Shown: piece by piece, positions 42,037 through 50,334 of the stretch | Numbering within the stretch: position 1 is the stretch's first letter | How the letters are laid out: each line of letters starts with the position of its first letter | Source of the DNA: F23-B02 sp963650165 | GTDB lineage: Bacteria > Bacillota > Clostridia > Oscillospirales > Oscillospiraceae | Reading direction: 5' to 3' | Length of the DNA stretch: 64,000 nt | Assembly: GCA_963650165.1 (NCBI GenBank) | Contig: CAVJKX010000009.1 | Span: 1 to 64,000 of the forward strand | Notes under the pieces: generated by a model | The model's database searches: none | What the model saw: only the letters and a program-made list of their open reading frames with translations | Told to the model about the DNA's origin: nothing | Made by a program: the position numbers and the translations under genes

Positions 42037-42061
42037 CGAGCGTACCGTTTCGGTACGCTCG
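42037..42061. terminator. Terminator between capsid cassette and gdhA
   Basis: Perfect 11-bp stem CGAGCGTACCG (42037-42047) with 42051-42061, loop TTT. A run of eight A precedes it, giving a strong T-tail for gdhA on the minus strand. It has little T on the plus side. Confidence 0.85.
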
Positions 42062-42084
42062 CTTGCTGAAATTTAATTTACGGA

Positions 42085-43434
42085 TCAGACGATGCCCTGA
42101 GCCATCATTGCGTCGGCGACCTTCAGGAAGCCGGCAACGTTTGCACCGAGCATGAGGTTGCCCGGCTCGCCGCACTCGACGGATGCGTCGTAGCAGGCCT
42201 TGAAGATGTTCTTCATGATGCCGTGCAGCTTCTCGTCAACTTCCTCGAAGCTCCAGCTCATGCGGATGGAGTTCTGGCTCATCTCGAGACCGGAGGTAGC
42301 AACACCGCCGGCGTTGGAAGCCTTGCCGGGGCTGTACAGCAGGCCGTTGCCGAGAACCTTCTCGATCGCTTCCGGAGTCAGAGGCATGTTTGCGCCCTCG
42401 AATACTGCCATGCAGCCGTTGTCGATCAGGTGCTGAACGTCGTCTGCGTCCATCTCGTTCTGGGATGCGCAGGGCATTGCAATGTCGCACTTGAGCGTCC
42501 AGATGCCCTTGCGGCCCTCATGATACTCGGAGCCGGGGACCTCGTCTGCGTAGACGCTGATGCGTGCGCGGCGCTTCTGCTTGATGTCCATGACCTTCTT
42601 GAGATCAACGCCGTCGGGATCGTAGATGTAGCCGTTGGAGTCGCACATTGCGATAACGGTGCCGCCGAGCTGCATGCACTTCTCTGCTGCGTACTGAGCA
42701 ACGTTGCCTGCGCCGGAAACGATGACCTTCTTGCCCTCGAAGGAGGTGTTTGCAAGATGGCTGAGTGCTTCCGCTGCGTAGTAGCACAGGCCGTAGCCGG
42801 TAGCCTGGGTACGGGCCAGGGAGCCGCCGAAGGTCAGACCCTTGCCGGTGATGACGCCGCCCTCGAAGCGGTCGACGATCTTCTTGTACTGGCCGAACAT
42901 GTAGCCGACCTCGCGTGCGCCGACGCCGATGTCGCCAGCGGGAGTGTCGGTGAACTGGCCGATATGACGGTACAGCTCGGTCATGAAGCTCTGGCAGAAA
43001 CGCATGACCTCTGCATCGGACTTGCCCTTCGGGTCAAAGTCGGAGCCGCCCTTGCCGCCGCCCATGGGGAGGGTGGTCAGGGAGTTCTTGAGGATCTGCT
43101 CGAAGCCGAGGAACTTGATAACGGAGAGGTTAACCGAGGGATGGAAGCGCAGGCCGCCCTTGTAAGGTCCGATGGCGGAGTTGAACTGCACGCGGTAGCC
43201 GCGGTTTACCTGGACCTTGCCGTTGTCATCGACCCAGGGAACGCGGAAGGTGACGACGCGCTCGGGCTCTACGAAGCGCTCGATGATCGCGTTCTTCTCC
43301 CACTCGGGGTGCTTGTCGACGACGAGCTGCAGGCTCTCAAATACCTCGCGGACTGCCTGGAGGAACTCGGGCTGGTCGGGATCGCGCTTTTCGACGGAGT
43401 CATAGACTCTCTTCAGATATTCGTTTGTAATCAT
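42085..43434 (-). CDS. gdhA: Glutamate dehydrogenase
   Basis: 449 aa, hexameric bacterial type. It interconverts glutamate with 2-oxoglutarate and ammonia. Motifs: GPYKGGLRFHPSVN with the catalytic Lys, PMGGGKGGSDFDPKGKS, PAGDIGVGAREVGYM and the nucleotide fold VSGAGNVAQYAAEK. I cannot decide NAD or NADP use with confidence. The ATG at 43434 follows TAGGAGAG; an upstream frame from 43503 is leader. Codon use is more biased than its neighbours, suggesting high expression. It may feed the hydroxyacyl-CoA pathway or assimilate ammonia. Confidence 0.97.
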   Translation of the reverse strand: MITNEYLKRVYDSVEKRDPDQPEFLQAVREVFESLQLVVDKHPEWEKNAIIERFVEPERVVTFRVPWVDDNGKVQVNRGYRVQFNSAIGPYKGGLRFHPSVNLSVIKFLGFEQILKNSLTTLPMGGGKGGSDFDPKGKSDAEVMRFCQSFMTELYRHIGQFTDTPAGDIGVGAREVGYMFGQYKKIVDRFEGGVITGKGLTFGGSLARTQATGYGLCYYAAEALSHLANTSFEGKKVIVSGAGNVAQYAAEKCMQLGGTVIAMCDSNGYIYDPDGVDLKKVMDIKQKRRARISVYADEVPGSEYHEGRKGIWTLKCDIAMPCASQNEMDADDVQHLIDNGCMAVFEGANMPLTPEAIEKVLGNGLLYSPGKASNAGGVATSGLEMSQNSIRMSWSFEEVDEKLHGIMKNIFKACYDASVECGEPGNLMLGANVAGFLKVADAMMAQGIV

Positions 43435-43785
43435 GTTTTTTTCTCTCCTAATGAAAAAATTGATGACTGAATTATTTAAGGGGAACACATTTCCCACTCT
43501 CAAATTTTATTCCTTACAGGCTAAATATACAATTGTGAGATGTTATAAAAATGAGCCGTAAAAAACCGTCATATTGCACCAAAAAAGATGCGGTTCTATA
43601 CTCCAAAGTGTGGTATGACGGGATAATTGCACATAAACAGCAACAATATTGACACTATCTTAACACACGGCCGCCGCGCTTTTTTGAGAAAAAGCATATA
43701 GGGGGCTTGACAAACTATGCAAAAGCGTGTATTATCCAAAACAGACAACGCAAATGCGTAAAATATCTTTTCGGGAGAAATGCGA
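43435..43785. other. AT-rich regulatory region between gdhA and a small zinc-ribbon gene
   Basis: No gene seen. It holds the gdhA leader with a small hairpin GGGAA-N5-TTCCC near 43482-43497. On the plus strand it carries a promoter for the 63-aa gene. It is markedly more AT-rich than the surrounding coding DNA. No riboswitch recognised. Confidence 0.6.
43707..43735 (+). promoter_or_regulatory. Promoter of the 63-aa zinc-ribbon gene
   Basis: TTGACA (43707-43712), 17 bp, TATTAT (43730-43735), 50 bp before the start codon. Confidence 0.75.
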
Positions 43786-43977
43786 ATGAACGGAAGATGC
43801 ACCGGTGGCTGCTTCTGCGGCGAGTGCCGGCTGCCGTTTGAGGACGGCGAGGAAATGTTCTCATGGGAAAACGAGCTTGTCTGCGCCGACTGCTTTGACG
43901 CGCTGTTTTCCGAGCTTGACCGTTATGACCGCGCAAGGCTCATCGGCAGCGGGGTAAAAAAATACCGGCGTCCGTGA
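43786..43977 (+). CDS. Small Cys-rich zinc-ribbon-like protein (63 aa)
   Basis: Starts at 43786, 8 bp after GGGAG; an ATG at 43780 is too close to that site. Seven Cys residues, in C-x3-CFCGEC near the start and CADC near 30-35, suggest one bound zinc ion. No wider similarity recognised. It has its own strong promoter and is followed by the convergent DUF1810 gene. Confidence 0.6.
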   Translation: MNGRCTGGCFCGECRLPFEDGEEMFSWENELVCADCFDALFSELDRYDRARLIGSGVKKYRRP

Positions 43978-44017
43978 AGAACGCCGGGAGGTCATGAATT
44001 TTCGGAAGGCCTGCGCG

Positions 44018-44437
44018 TCAGCCGAGGCCGAGGATGGACAGCGTGCGCGTGTCGGCTCTGCCGCCGTAGAATTTGTCCAGAACGGCGGTGAACACGGGAT
44101 CGTCCGATACCTGCGCAAACAGCGTCATGCAGGAGCGCAGCTTGAGATCGTCCGGATAGCCCATGACGGCTGTCGCGTCGGAGCAGCTCAGCGTCAGAAG
44201 CGCGCGGGATATCTCGATAAGGCGGGCCCCGAGCACGGGATGCGCGATATAGCGGCGGGCCTCATCCAGATCACTTATCGCGTAAAGCTGCGCGGTGTAG
44301 CTCATGCCGAGTCCGGCTATCTGCGGGAAGATGTACCACATCCAGTGGCTGCGCTTGCGCCCCGCGCGTATCTCGCGCAGCGCCGTATCGTAGGAATGCT
44401 CCTGCGCAACGAGAAATCTTTCAAGAGAATCGTTCAT
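44018..44437 (-). CDS. DUF1810 family protein
   Basis: 139 aa. Typical DUF1810/NADAR-related pattern: LERFLVAQEHSYDTALREI, RKRSHWMWYIFPQIAGLG and DDLKLRSCMTLF. The family is widespread and poorly characterised. The ATG at 44437 follows GAGGTG by 6 bp; a GTG three codons earlier sits on that site. Single gene. Confidence 0.85.
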   Translation of the reverse strand: MNDSLERFLVAQEHSYDTALREIRAGRKRSHWMWYIFPQIAGLGMSYTAQLYAISDLDEARRYIAHPVLGARLIEISRALLTLSCSDATAVMGYPDDLKLRSCMTLFAQVSDDPVFTAVLDKFYGGRADTRTLSILGLG

Positions 44438-44558
44438 GTCGTGCACCTCGATGAAACTTTTTAAACAAGTTTAACACTTATCGCGGAGATAAGCAATATA
44501 AGCTGTGTTAAAGTTTGGATTTTTACGTTGCTTGCAGATGCCGCCACGGCAATAAGTA

Positions 44559-44590
44559 AAAAGCCTCCGCACTGATGTGCGAAGGCTTTT
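44559..44590 (-). terminator. Terminator of the tRNA pair
   Basis: Stem AAAAGCCTCCGCAC (44559-44572) with 44577-44590 and one mismatch; T-run on the minus strand directly after tRNA-Tyr. Confidence 0.75.
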
Positions 44591-44675
44591 TGGTGGGGGA
44601 TGGTGGATTCGAACCACCGAAGGCATTGCCAGCAGATTTACAGTCTGTCCCCTTTGGCCACTCGGGAAATCCCCC
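44591..44675 (-). tRNA. tRNA-Tyr (GTA)
   Basis: 85 nt including an encoded CCA. A cloverleaf folds with acceptor GGGGGAT, anticodon stem AGACT-GTA-AATCT region, a long variable arm (class II) and T-loop GGTTCGAATCC. The anticodon GTA and long arm identify bacterial tRNA-Tyr. It follows tRNA-Thr by 28 bp in one transcript. Confidence 0.95.
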
Positions 44676-44703
44676 ATATGCGATATGAAATTTGCTTTGA
44701 CGG

Positions 44704-44779
44704 TGGAGCTGGTGGACGGACTCGAACCCCCGACCTGCTGATTACAAATCAGCTGCTCTACCAACTGAGCTACACCAGC
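44704..44779 (-). tRNA. tRNA-Thr (TGT)
   Basis: 76 nt with encoded CCA. Acceptor GCTGGTG, D-arm AGCTCAGTTGGTAGAGC, anticodon loop TTTGTAA giving TGT, T-arm GGGGGTTCGAGTCC. First of the tRNA pair. Confidence 0.95.
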
Positions 44780-44861
44780 ACGATACCGGCTCAAATATAA
44801 TAGCAAACCGTTTTGAGTTTGTCAATAAAAATTTTAATTATTTTATCGAGGGAGAAAACGA

Positions 44862-45104
44862 ATGAAACTGATCGAACTTTCGGCGGAATATGAGCGCAGC
44901 GCAGGGCTGTGCAGAGGGCGCATAGCCGAGCTCAGGCAGCTGCTCACGGACGAGAGCATGTGCGAGATCGACAGGCTGCGTCTGCGCCGCAGGATAGCCG
45001 TGCTCACAGGCATGATGCGCGATGCGCTTGCCGTTTCGCGCTACCTTAAAAATTATTACGGAGATGATATCAATGCAGGAAAGAAAACTCAATATGTTTG
45101 CTAA
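44862..45104 (+). CDS. Small helical protein, phage-type partner of a sigma-like regulator
   Basis: 80 aa, helical and charged (EYERSAGLCRGRIAELRQLL, RLRRRIAVLTGMMRDAL). Such short genes often precede region-4-only sigma-like regulators in clostridial prophages, and here one overlaps its 3' end by 32 bp. Exact function unknown. GAGGGAG precedes the ATG. Confidence 0.6.
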   Translation: MKLIELSAEYERSAGLCRGRIAELRQLLTDESMCEIDRLRLRRRIAVLTGMMRDALAVSRYLKNYYGDDINAGKKTQYVC

Positions 45105-45390
45105 GCAGGAGGAATACATGGCGCTGCGCCAGTATATAAGGCTCGTATCCGGCGCCGAGGGCGGCTCGGCCGGGGTTCTGCGCCGCGCGATAAACTCGGA
45201 GCTCACAAAGCGCCAGAAGCAGCTTATCGGCATGTACTACCTCGAGCAGATGCCCATGCAGGATATAGCCGACGAGCTCGGTCTGCACATATCCAGCGTC
45301 AGCCGCACCATAAAGCGCGGCCGCGAGCGCCTGAAAAGCAGCCTCAGCTATGCCGGAAGGAATCTTATGGCAACGTTAGAAGATTGTTAA
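45073..45390 (+). CDS. Sigma-70 region 4-like regulator (RinA/ArpU type)
   Basis: 105 aa. The C-terminal half is a sigma region 4 helix-turn-helix (LTKRQKQLIGMYYLEQMPMQ, ELGLHISSVSRTIKRG); no region 2 is present. Proteins of this shape switch on late genes in prophages or assist RNA polymerase. I chose the ATG at 45073, 9 bp after GGAG. Lying 3 kb from the capsid cassette, it is a candidate regulator for it; this is inference. Confidence 0.75.
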   Translation: MQERKLNMFAKQEEYMALRQYIRLVSGAEGGSAGVLRRAINSELTKRQKQLIGMYYLEQMPMQDIADELGLHISSVSRTIKRGRERLKSSLSYAGRNLMATLEDC

Positions 45391-45426
45391 CTTTACAGTC
45401 GGAGCATAGCGTGATAAAATGGCGGC

Positions 45427-46311
45427 ATGAAAAAGACAAAGAGAAAAAACAGAAATGCTGCCGGGATAAGCCCCGTGCTCGCAGTCGTGCTTGCCGCCGC
45501 GGTGCTGCTGGGCGTGTATGCGCTCGTGCAGTCGCGCCGCAGCGCGGCCGATAGTGAGGCCGACCCGCATTACGGCATGGTCGAGGTATTCAACGGCGAG
45601 GACTATGTGTGGATAGTCCCGCAGGACGGCGTGCCGCTCAACGATATAAGCAAGGACGACTTTGCCGTCGATCCGAGCGGCAATCTCACATACACCGGCG
45701 GAGAGTATAAGGCCAGCCGCGGCGTGGACGTGTCCTCGTATCAGGGCGATATCGACTGGCAGCAGGTATACGACAGCGGCGTGCGCTTTGCCATCATCCG
45801 CGCCGGAGGCATGTACTACGGCAGCGGCGAGCTGTACTCGGACGACTGCTTCATTAAAAATATCGACGGGGCAAGGGCGGCGGGACTGCGCGTCGGCGCG
45901 TATTTCTTCTCGCAGGCGATAACGGCCGATGAGGCAAAGACCGAGGCGCGGTTCGTGCTGGAGCTTCTCGACGGGCGCGAGCTCGATCTGCCGCTGTTTT
46001 TCGACTGGGAGCGCATATCCGGCGACACCGCACGCACCGACGGGCTGGATAACGAAACGCTCACGGCCTGTGCCCTCGCGTTCTGCCGGACCGCGGAGGA
46101 GGCGGGCTATGAGGCCGGCGTGTACATATATAATGACACCGGCTACTACGGCTACGATCTTGCGCAGCTGGGCGATTACACCTTCTGGTGCGCCGGAGTG
46201 GGCAGCTATCCGTATTTCTACTACGCCCACAAGATATGGCAGTACAGCTTCCGCGGCAGCGTCCCCGGCATCAACGCCGACTGCGACCTGAATATGATGT
46301 TCGAAAAATGA
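45427..46311 (+). CDS. Membrane-anchored GH25 lysozyme (muramidase)
   Basis: 294 aa. A basic start and one membrane helix (about 14-34) anchor it outside the cell. The GH25 domain (about 95-294) has RGVDVSSYQGDIDW, FAIIRAGG, GAYFFSQA, the catalytic FFDWE and WQYSF near the end. It cuts the MurNAc-GlcNAc bond of peptidoglycan. It starts 36 bp after the sigma-like gene and may be cotranscribed. Roles in cell-wall turnover, or as the lytic enzyme of a phage-derived system, are both possible. Confidence 0.9.
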   Translation: MKKTKRKNRNAAGISPVLAVVLAAAVLLGVYALVQSRRSAADSEADPHYGMVEVFNGEDYVWIVPQDGVPLNDISKDDFAVDPSGNLTYTGGEYKASRGVDVSSYQGDIDWQQVYDSGVRFAIIRAGGMYYGSGELYSDDCFIKNIDGARAAGLRVGAYFFSQAITADEAKTEARFVLELLDGRELDLPLFFDWERISGDTARTDGLDNETLTACALAFCRTAEEAGYEAGVYIYNDTGYYGYDLAQLGDYTFWCAGVGSYPYFYYAHKIWQYSFRGSVPGINADCDLNMMFEK

Positions 46312-46314
46312 AAA

Positions 46315-46345
46315 AAACCGACGGCCGCAGCGCAGCCGCCGGTTT
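46315..46345 (+). terminator. Terminator after the GH25 gene
   Basis: Stem AAACCGACGGC (46315-46325) with 46335-46345, one mismatch, followed by CCCTTTTAC. Confidence 0.6.
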
Positions 46346-46402
46346 CCCTTTTACAGCTTGTGAAGCGTGATGAGTATCGGCAGGCGCACCGGCAAAAAAA
46401 TT

Positions 46403-46440
46403 ACGGCCATACGGAGATATCTCGTCTCTGTATGGCCGGT
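46403..46440 (-). terminator. Terminator of the TetR gene
   Basis: Stem around ACGGCCATAC (46403-46412) with 46430-46440, inner GAGATATCTC; T-run on the minus strand. It is also flanked by TTTTT on the plus side. Confidence 0.75.
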
Positions 46441-46453
46441 TTTTATGCTCATG

Positions 46454-47059
46454 TCACAGCGCGGCGCGCTCCTCGGGGCTCATGCGGTATTTGGGCTTTA
46501 CATGGTAGGCGACCTCGGCGTACTGCCGCGCACGCTCGCGCAGCGAGAAGTTGCCGTTCTGGCTGCACCAGACGTAGAGCTCGTGGATGATGAGATCGGT
46601 CGCTATGCGCGAGAGAAGCTCGGGCGGCTCCTCGGTCTCGATGATCCCGCTTTTGGCGCAGTTTTTCGCAAGCGTCGCAAACAGATCGTCCAGCGCGTGC
46701 ACAGCGTCGCGTATGCCCTCCGGCGACTCGAACTGCATGATAAAAAGCGTGCTCGTGAGCTTCGGGCCGAAGGCGAGCGCGATGCTTATGAAGCGGTCGA
46801 ACAGCTGCCAGATGCGCTCAAAATCGTTTTCGGCGTCGGCAAAGCGGCGGAAGCTCTCCTCGTCGTTCTGCTGCGGCTTTGCGACGACATAGTCGAGTAT
46901 GCTGCGCTTGCCCTTGAACACGGTGTAGAAAACCGTGCGCGAGACGTGAGCGGCCTGACATATCTCGTTTACGCTGACGCTGCCGTAGCCCTCGTTCTTA
47001 AACAGATCTATTGCGCACTTTGCGATGTCGTCTCTGAGCCGTGCCGTCGAATCCTGCAC
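46454..47059 (-). CDS. TetR-family transcriptional regulator
   Basis: 201 aa if it starts at the GTG at 47059, which is 7 bp after GGAGGGG. The N-terminal helix-turn-helix is SVSVNEICQAAHVSRTVFYTVFKGK (about 28-52 region), and a helical ligand domain follows. It is divergent from the large oxidoreductase gene, so it probably controls that gene and itself. The ligand is unknown. Confidence 0.85.
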   Translation of the reverse strand: MQDSTARLRDDIAKCAIDLFKNEGYGSVSVNEICQAAHVSRTVFYTVFKGKRSILDYVVAKPQQNDEESFRRFADAENDFERIWQLFDRFISIALAFGPKLTSTLFIMQFESPEGIRDAVHALDDLFATLAKNCAKSGIIETEEPPELLSRIATDLIIHELYVWCSQNGNFSLRERARQYAEVAYHVKPKYRMSPEERAAL

Positions 47060-47099
47060 CGGAACACCCCTCCTGAAAAACTGTACTGATTTCAAAAAC

Positions 47100-47128
47100 A
47101 TTTTAAGCATTTTGTTCGCAAATGTCAA
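47100..47128 (-). promoter_or_regulatory. Promoter of the TetR gene
   Basis: On the minus strand TTGACA (47128-47123), 17 bp, TAAAAT (47105-47100). Confidence 0.8.
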
Positions 47129-47199
47129 CTTGAAACCGAAACTGTTCTCAAATATTTTACAGGTTTTTTGTGAGATTTGTCAAATCTGAGGTGCGATTA

Positions 47200-47228
47200 T
47201 TGACTATTTTCAACAACAAAAGTAAGAT
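47200..47228 (+). promoter_or_regulatory. Promoter of the large oxidoreductase gene
   Basis: TTGACT (47200-47205), 17 bp, TAAGAT (47223-47228). The 70 bp between this and the TetR promoter are the likely place for the regulator's operator; no clear palindrome stands out. Confidence 0.65.
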
Positions 47229-47292
47229 AAGTTCAAGCATCGCTATTTTATTCACAAACGCATCAAAAATCTTATCAGGAGGCCTGAAACTC

Positions 47293-50061
47293 ATGACAAA
47301 AGATCAGAAGATCGCCAAGCTGGGCAAGGAGATCACCGACCGTGCCACCGTCCTTCTCGGCAAGGACAAGATCACGCCGGAATCTCCCGAATACCTCGGC
47401 ATCAATTCCGCACTCAAGTACACCGCATACAAGTATGACCAGAAGATGGCGGACGATATCCTCGATATCTGCCTGACCATGAAAAAGCGCGTTCCCCTGA
47501 CGATCGAGCAGCTCGCAAAGAAGAACCCCCAGTTCGACAGAGCATACCTCGAGAAGGCCATGCAGGCCGTCAGCGAGAGCGGCCTCGTCGAGTTCCACTG
47601 GGAAAACCTCGACGGCAAGAACCCCAACCATGAAAAGCGCTGGGTGCTGGACATGTTCGTCCCCGGCAGCGCCGAGATCATGATGATAAACCCCGAGCAG
47701 TCCGATATGTACCCCGAGACCGCAGACTTCTTCGAGCGCATGGCATATCTGCCTCTGGCAGGCATCACCGAGCTCGTACCTCCCGGCGGCGCCGGCATCG
47801 GCATGCACGTTGTTCCCGTTGAGAAGGCCATCCCCGCAGAGAGCAAGAGCCTGCCCATCGAGCATCTGAGCCACTGGCTGAAGAAGTACGAGGGCCATAT
47901 CGGCGTTTCCGTGTGCTCCTGCCGTAAGCAGCAGCGCATCCGCGGCGAGGGCTCGGGCGACGTAGAGGCAGAATGGTGCATCGGCGTCGGCGACTTTGCC
48001 GACTACTGCCGCGAGACCAACCACGGCCGCGACATCACCTATGAAGAGGCCATGGAGATCCTCCAGAAGGCCGAGGACAAGGGCTATGTACATCAGATAA
48101 CCAACATCGACGGCGAGAACAAGATCTTCGGTATCTGCAACTGCGCAGTCGGCGTCTGCAACGCACTGCGTACTTCCCAGCTGTTCAACACCCCGAACCT
48201 TTCCGCATCGGCATACACCGCCGAGTCCGACCCCGAAAAGTGCGTGGCCTGCGGCAAGTGTGTCGAGACCTGCCCGGCAGGCGCGGTACGCCTCGGACAG
48301 AAGCTGTGCACCCAGTCCGGCCCGATCGAGTATCCTCATCACGAGCTGCCTGACGACACCCAGTGGGGCGAGGATCACTGGAACAAGAACTACAAGAACG
48401 AGAACGGCTCCATCCAGACCTGGCCGACCGGCACCGCACCCTGCAAGGTCGCATGCCCGGCTCACATCGCCGTTCAGGGCTATATAAAGATGGCAGCCGA
48501 CGGCCGCTATGCCGACGCGCTCAAGCTCATCAAGAAGGATAACCCCTTCCCCGCGGTCTGCGGCAGCATCTGCCGTAAGTACTGCGAGGACGCATGCACC
48601 CGCGGCACCGTCGACGAGCCTCTGGCCATCGACGAGATCAAGAAGTTCATCGCCGAGCAGGACATGAAGGCCGAGCACCGCTATGTGCCGCCCATGGTAT
48701 CCTGCACCCACGCAAAGTTTGACCAGAAGATCGCCATCATCGGCGCCGGCCCTGCCGGTATGTCCTGCGCATACTTCCTCGCCATCGAGGGCTACAGCCC
48801 GGTCGTGTTCGAGAAGGAAGCGGTCCCCGGCGGCATGCTCGTGAACGGCATCCCCTCCTTCCGTATCGGCAAGGACATCGTAAAGAGCGAGATCGACGTT
48901 CTGCGCGAGATGGGCGTAGAGTTCCGCTGCGGCGTTGAGGTCGGCAAGGACGTCACCATCCAGCAGCTGCGCGACGAGGGCTTCAAGGCCTTCTATGTTG
49001 CGGTCGGCCTCCAGAAGGCCGCAAAGCTGAACATTCCGGGCGAGGAGCTCAAGGGTGTTCTGGGCGGTCTCGACTTCCTGCGCGCCGTCAACAGCGGCAA
49101 GACCAAGAAGCTCAGCGGCGACGTGGTCGTCATCGGCGGCGGCAACGCAGCCATCGACGTTGCACGCGCTGCACGCCGTCTGACCAAGGGCAGCGTCAAC
49201 ATGTACTGCCTTGAGAAGGACGAGGAGATGCCCACCGTTCCCGACGAGAAGAACGCCGGCATAGCCGACGGCGTCGTCATCAACAACTCCTGGGCACCCA
49301 AGGCAGTTATAGGCGAGGACGGCAAGGTCACCGCCATCGAGCTCATGCGCTGCACCTCCGTGCGCAATGCCGAGGGCAAGTTCGCACCCGTCTATGACGA
49401 GAGCGAGACCATCACCGTTCCCTGCTCCAACGTCCTGGTCGCGATCGGCCAGCGCTCCGAGTACGGCTCCGTCCTCGCGGGCACCATGGCAGAGACTCCC
49501 GACGGCAGCCTCATCGACCACGACGGCGTCACCTTCCAGACCGAGGAGAAGGACATCTTCGTCGGCGGCGACTGCGCGACCGGTCCGAAGTACACCATCG
49601 ACGCTATCGCATCCGGCCGTGAGGGCGCGGTTTCCATCCACCGCTTCGTAAACGTCGGCCAGACCCTGACTATCCACCGCAACCTGCGCGAGTTCAAGGA
49701 GCTTGACAAGAAGAACCTTGCTCTGCCCGCAGACAAGATCAAGAAGCCCGCACGCACCGAGGTCGCCATCGACTCCAAGAAGGTCCTCACCATGCAGGAC
49801 GACCGCGTGACCTTCACCGAGGAGCAGATCAAGTCCGAGGCCTCCCGCTGCCTGAGCTGCGGCCGCAGCGTCGTAGACCCGAACAAGTGCATCGGCTGCG
49901 GTATCTGCACCACCAAGTGCGAGTTTGACGCGATCCATCTCAAGCGCAACCGTCCGCAGAACAGCAAGATGATCCCCGCCGAGGACAAGTTCAAGGCGAT
50001 CGGACCCTACGCTGCAAAGCGCCAGGTAAAGATAATCAAGAAGCAGCTTTCCGGCAAATAA
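47293..50061 (+). CDS. Large Fe-S/FAD oxidoreductase fusion (ferredoxin and GltD-like domains)
   Basis: 922 aa. Residues 1-310 form a helical/winged-helix-like region with Cys clusters CSCRKQ and CNCAVGVC. A 4Fe-4S motif CVACGKCVETCPAG starts at about 317. A GltD-like module follows: CKVACPAHIAVQGY near 385, Fe-S cysteines in VCGSICRKYCEDACTRG, FAD motif IGAGPAGMSCAYF near 482, second dinucleotide motif VIGGGNAAIDVARAARR near 612. Two C-terminal 4Fe-4S motifs end it (CLSCG at 852, CIGCGICTTKCEFDA). It should move electrons between NAD(P)H and ferredoxin-like carriers. The partner is unknown; the nearby hydroxyacyl-CoA dehydratase is a candidate. The ATG at 47293 follows AGGAGG. Confidence 0.85.
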   Translation: MTKDQKIAKLGKEITDRATVLLGKDKITPESPEYLGINSALKYTAYKYDQKMADDILDICLTMKKRVPLTIEQLAKKNPQFDRAYLEKAMQAVSESGLVEFHWENLDGKNPNHEKRWVLDMFVPGSAEIMMINPEQSDMYPETADFFERMAYLPLAGITELVPPGGAGIGMHVVPVEKAIPAESKSLPIEHLSHWLKKYEGHIGVSVCSCRKQQRIRGEGSGDVEAEWCIGVGDFADYCRETNHGRDITYEEAMEILQKAEDKGYVHQITNIDGENKIFGICNCAVGVCNALRTSQLFNTPNLSASAYTAESDPEKCVACGKCVETCPAGAVRLGQKLCTQSGPIEYPHHELPDDTQWGEDHWNKNYKNENGSIQTWPTGTAPCKVACPAHIAVQGYIKMAADGRYADALKLIKKDNPFPAVCGSICRKYCEDACTRGTVDEPLAIDEIKKFIAEQDMKAEHRYVPPMVSCTHAKFDQKIAIIGAGPAGMSCAYFLAIEGYSPVVFEKEAVPGGMLVNGIPSFRIGKDIVKSEIDVLREMGVEFRCGVEVGKDVTIQQLRDEGFKAFYVAVGLQKAAKLNIPGEELKGVLGGLDFLRAVNSGKTKKLSGDVVVIGGGNAAIDVARAARRLTKGSVNMYCLEKDEEMPTVPDEKNAGIADGVVINNSWAPKAVIGEDGKVTAIELMRCTSVRNAEGKFAPVYDESETITVPCSNVLVAIGQRSEYGSVLAGTMAETPDGSLIDHDGVTFQTEEKDIFVGGDCATGPKYTIDAIASGREGAVSIHRFVNVGQTLTIHRNLREFKELDKKNLALPADKIKKPARTEVAIDSKKVLTMQDDRVTFTEEQIKSEASRCLSCGRSVVDPNKCIGCGICTTKCEFDAIHLKRNRPQNSKMIPAEDKFKAIGPYAAKRQVKIIKKQLSGK

Positions 50062-50080
50062 TCAGTCCCGGAGCAAAGTC

Positions 50081-50319
50081 AAAGGTGCAGGGCTCATCCC
50101 CGCACCTTTGGCCGCAAAGAAACCCATTGCTGCGCAGAGCAGAGATATCCGCGCAGCGGGGGAGCGCGAGGGGGCAAGGCCCGCCTCGCGTTGGATTATA
50201 GCCATCAAAAACGTCCGGTACGGACTTTTTGACGAGCGCAGCGAGATTTTTTGTGAAGCGCGAGCTTCACAAAAAATGTGGCTTTTTTTGAAGTGCGGGG
50301 CTCATCCCCGCACCTTTTT
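50081..50319. repeat. Intergenic cluster of four hairpins, with a duplicated terminator
   Basis: Hairpin A (50081-50109, AAAGGTGC/GCACCTTT) and hairpin D (50293-50313, GTGCGGGG/CCCCGCAC plus TTTTT) share the core GGGCTCATCCCCGCACCTTT, so they look duplicated. Between them are CAAAAACGTCCG/CGGACTTTTTG (about 50206-50231) and TTTTTTGTGAAGC/GCTTCACAAAAAA (50247-50276). They separate the oxidoreductase gene from hypAB. No gene seen here. Confidence 0.75.
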
Positions 50320-50334
50320 CGGAAAGGACATAAT

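Noticed and set aside
44591..44779. Prophage attachment site at the tRNA genes
   Set aside because: Both tRNA genes are complete, and I could not find a duplicated tRNA 3' end at either edge of the capsid cassette.
47275..49938. 887-codon open frame antisense to the large oxidoreductase
   Set aside because: The sense gene has many cofactor motifs. The antisense frame is an artefact of strong codon bias and has no domain or start signal.
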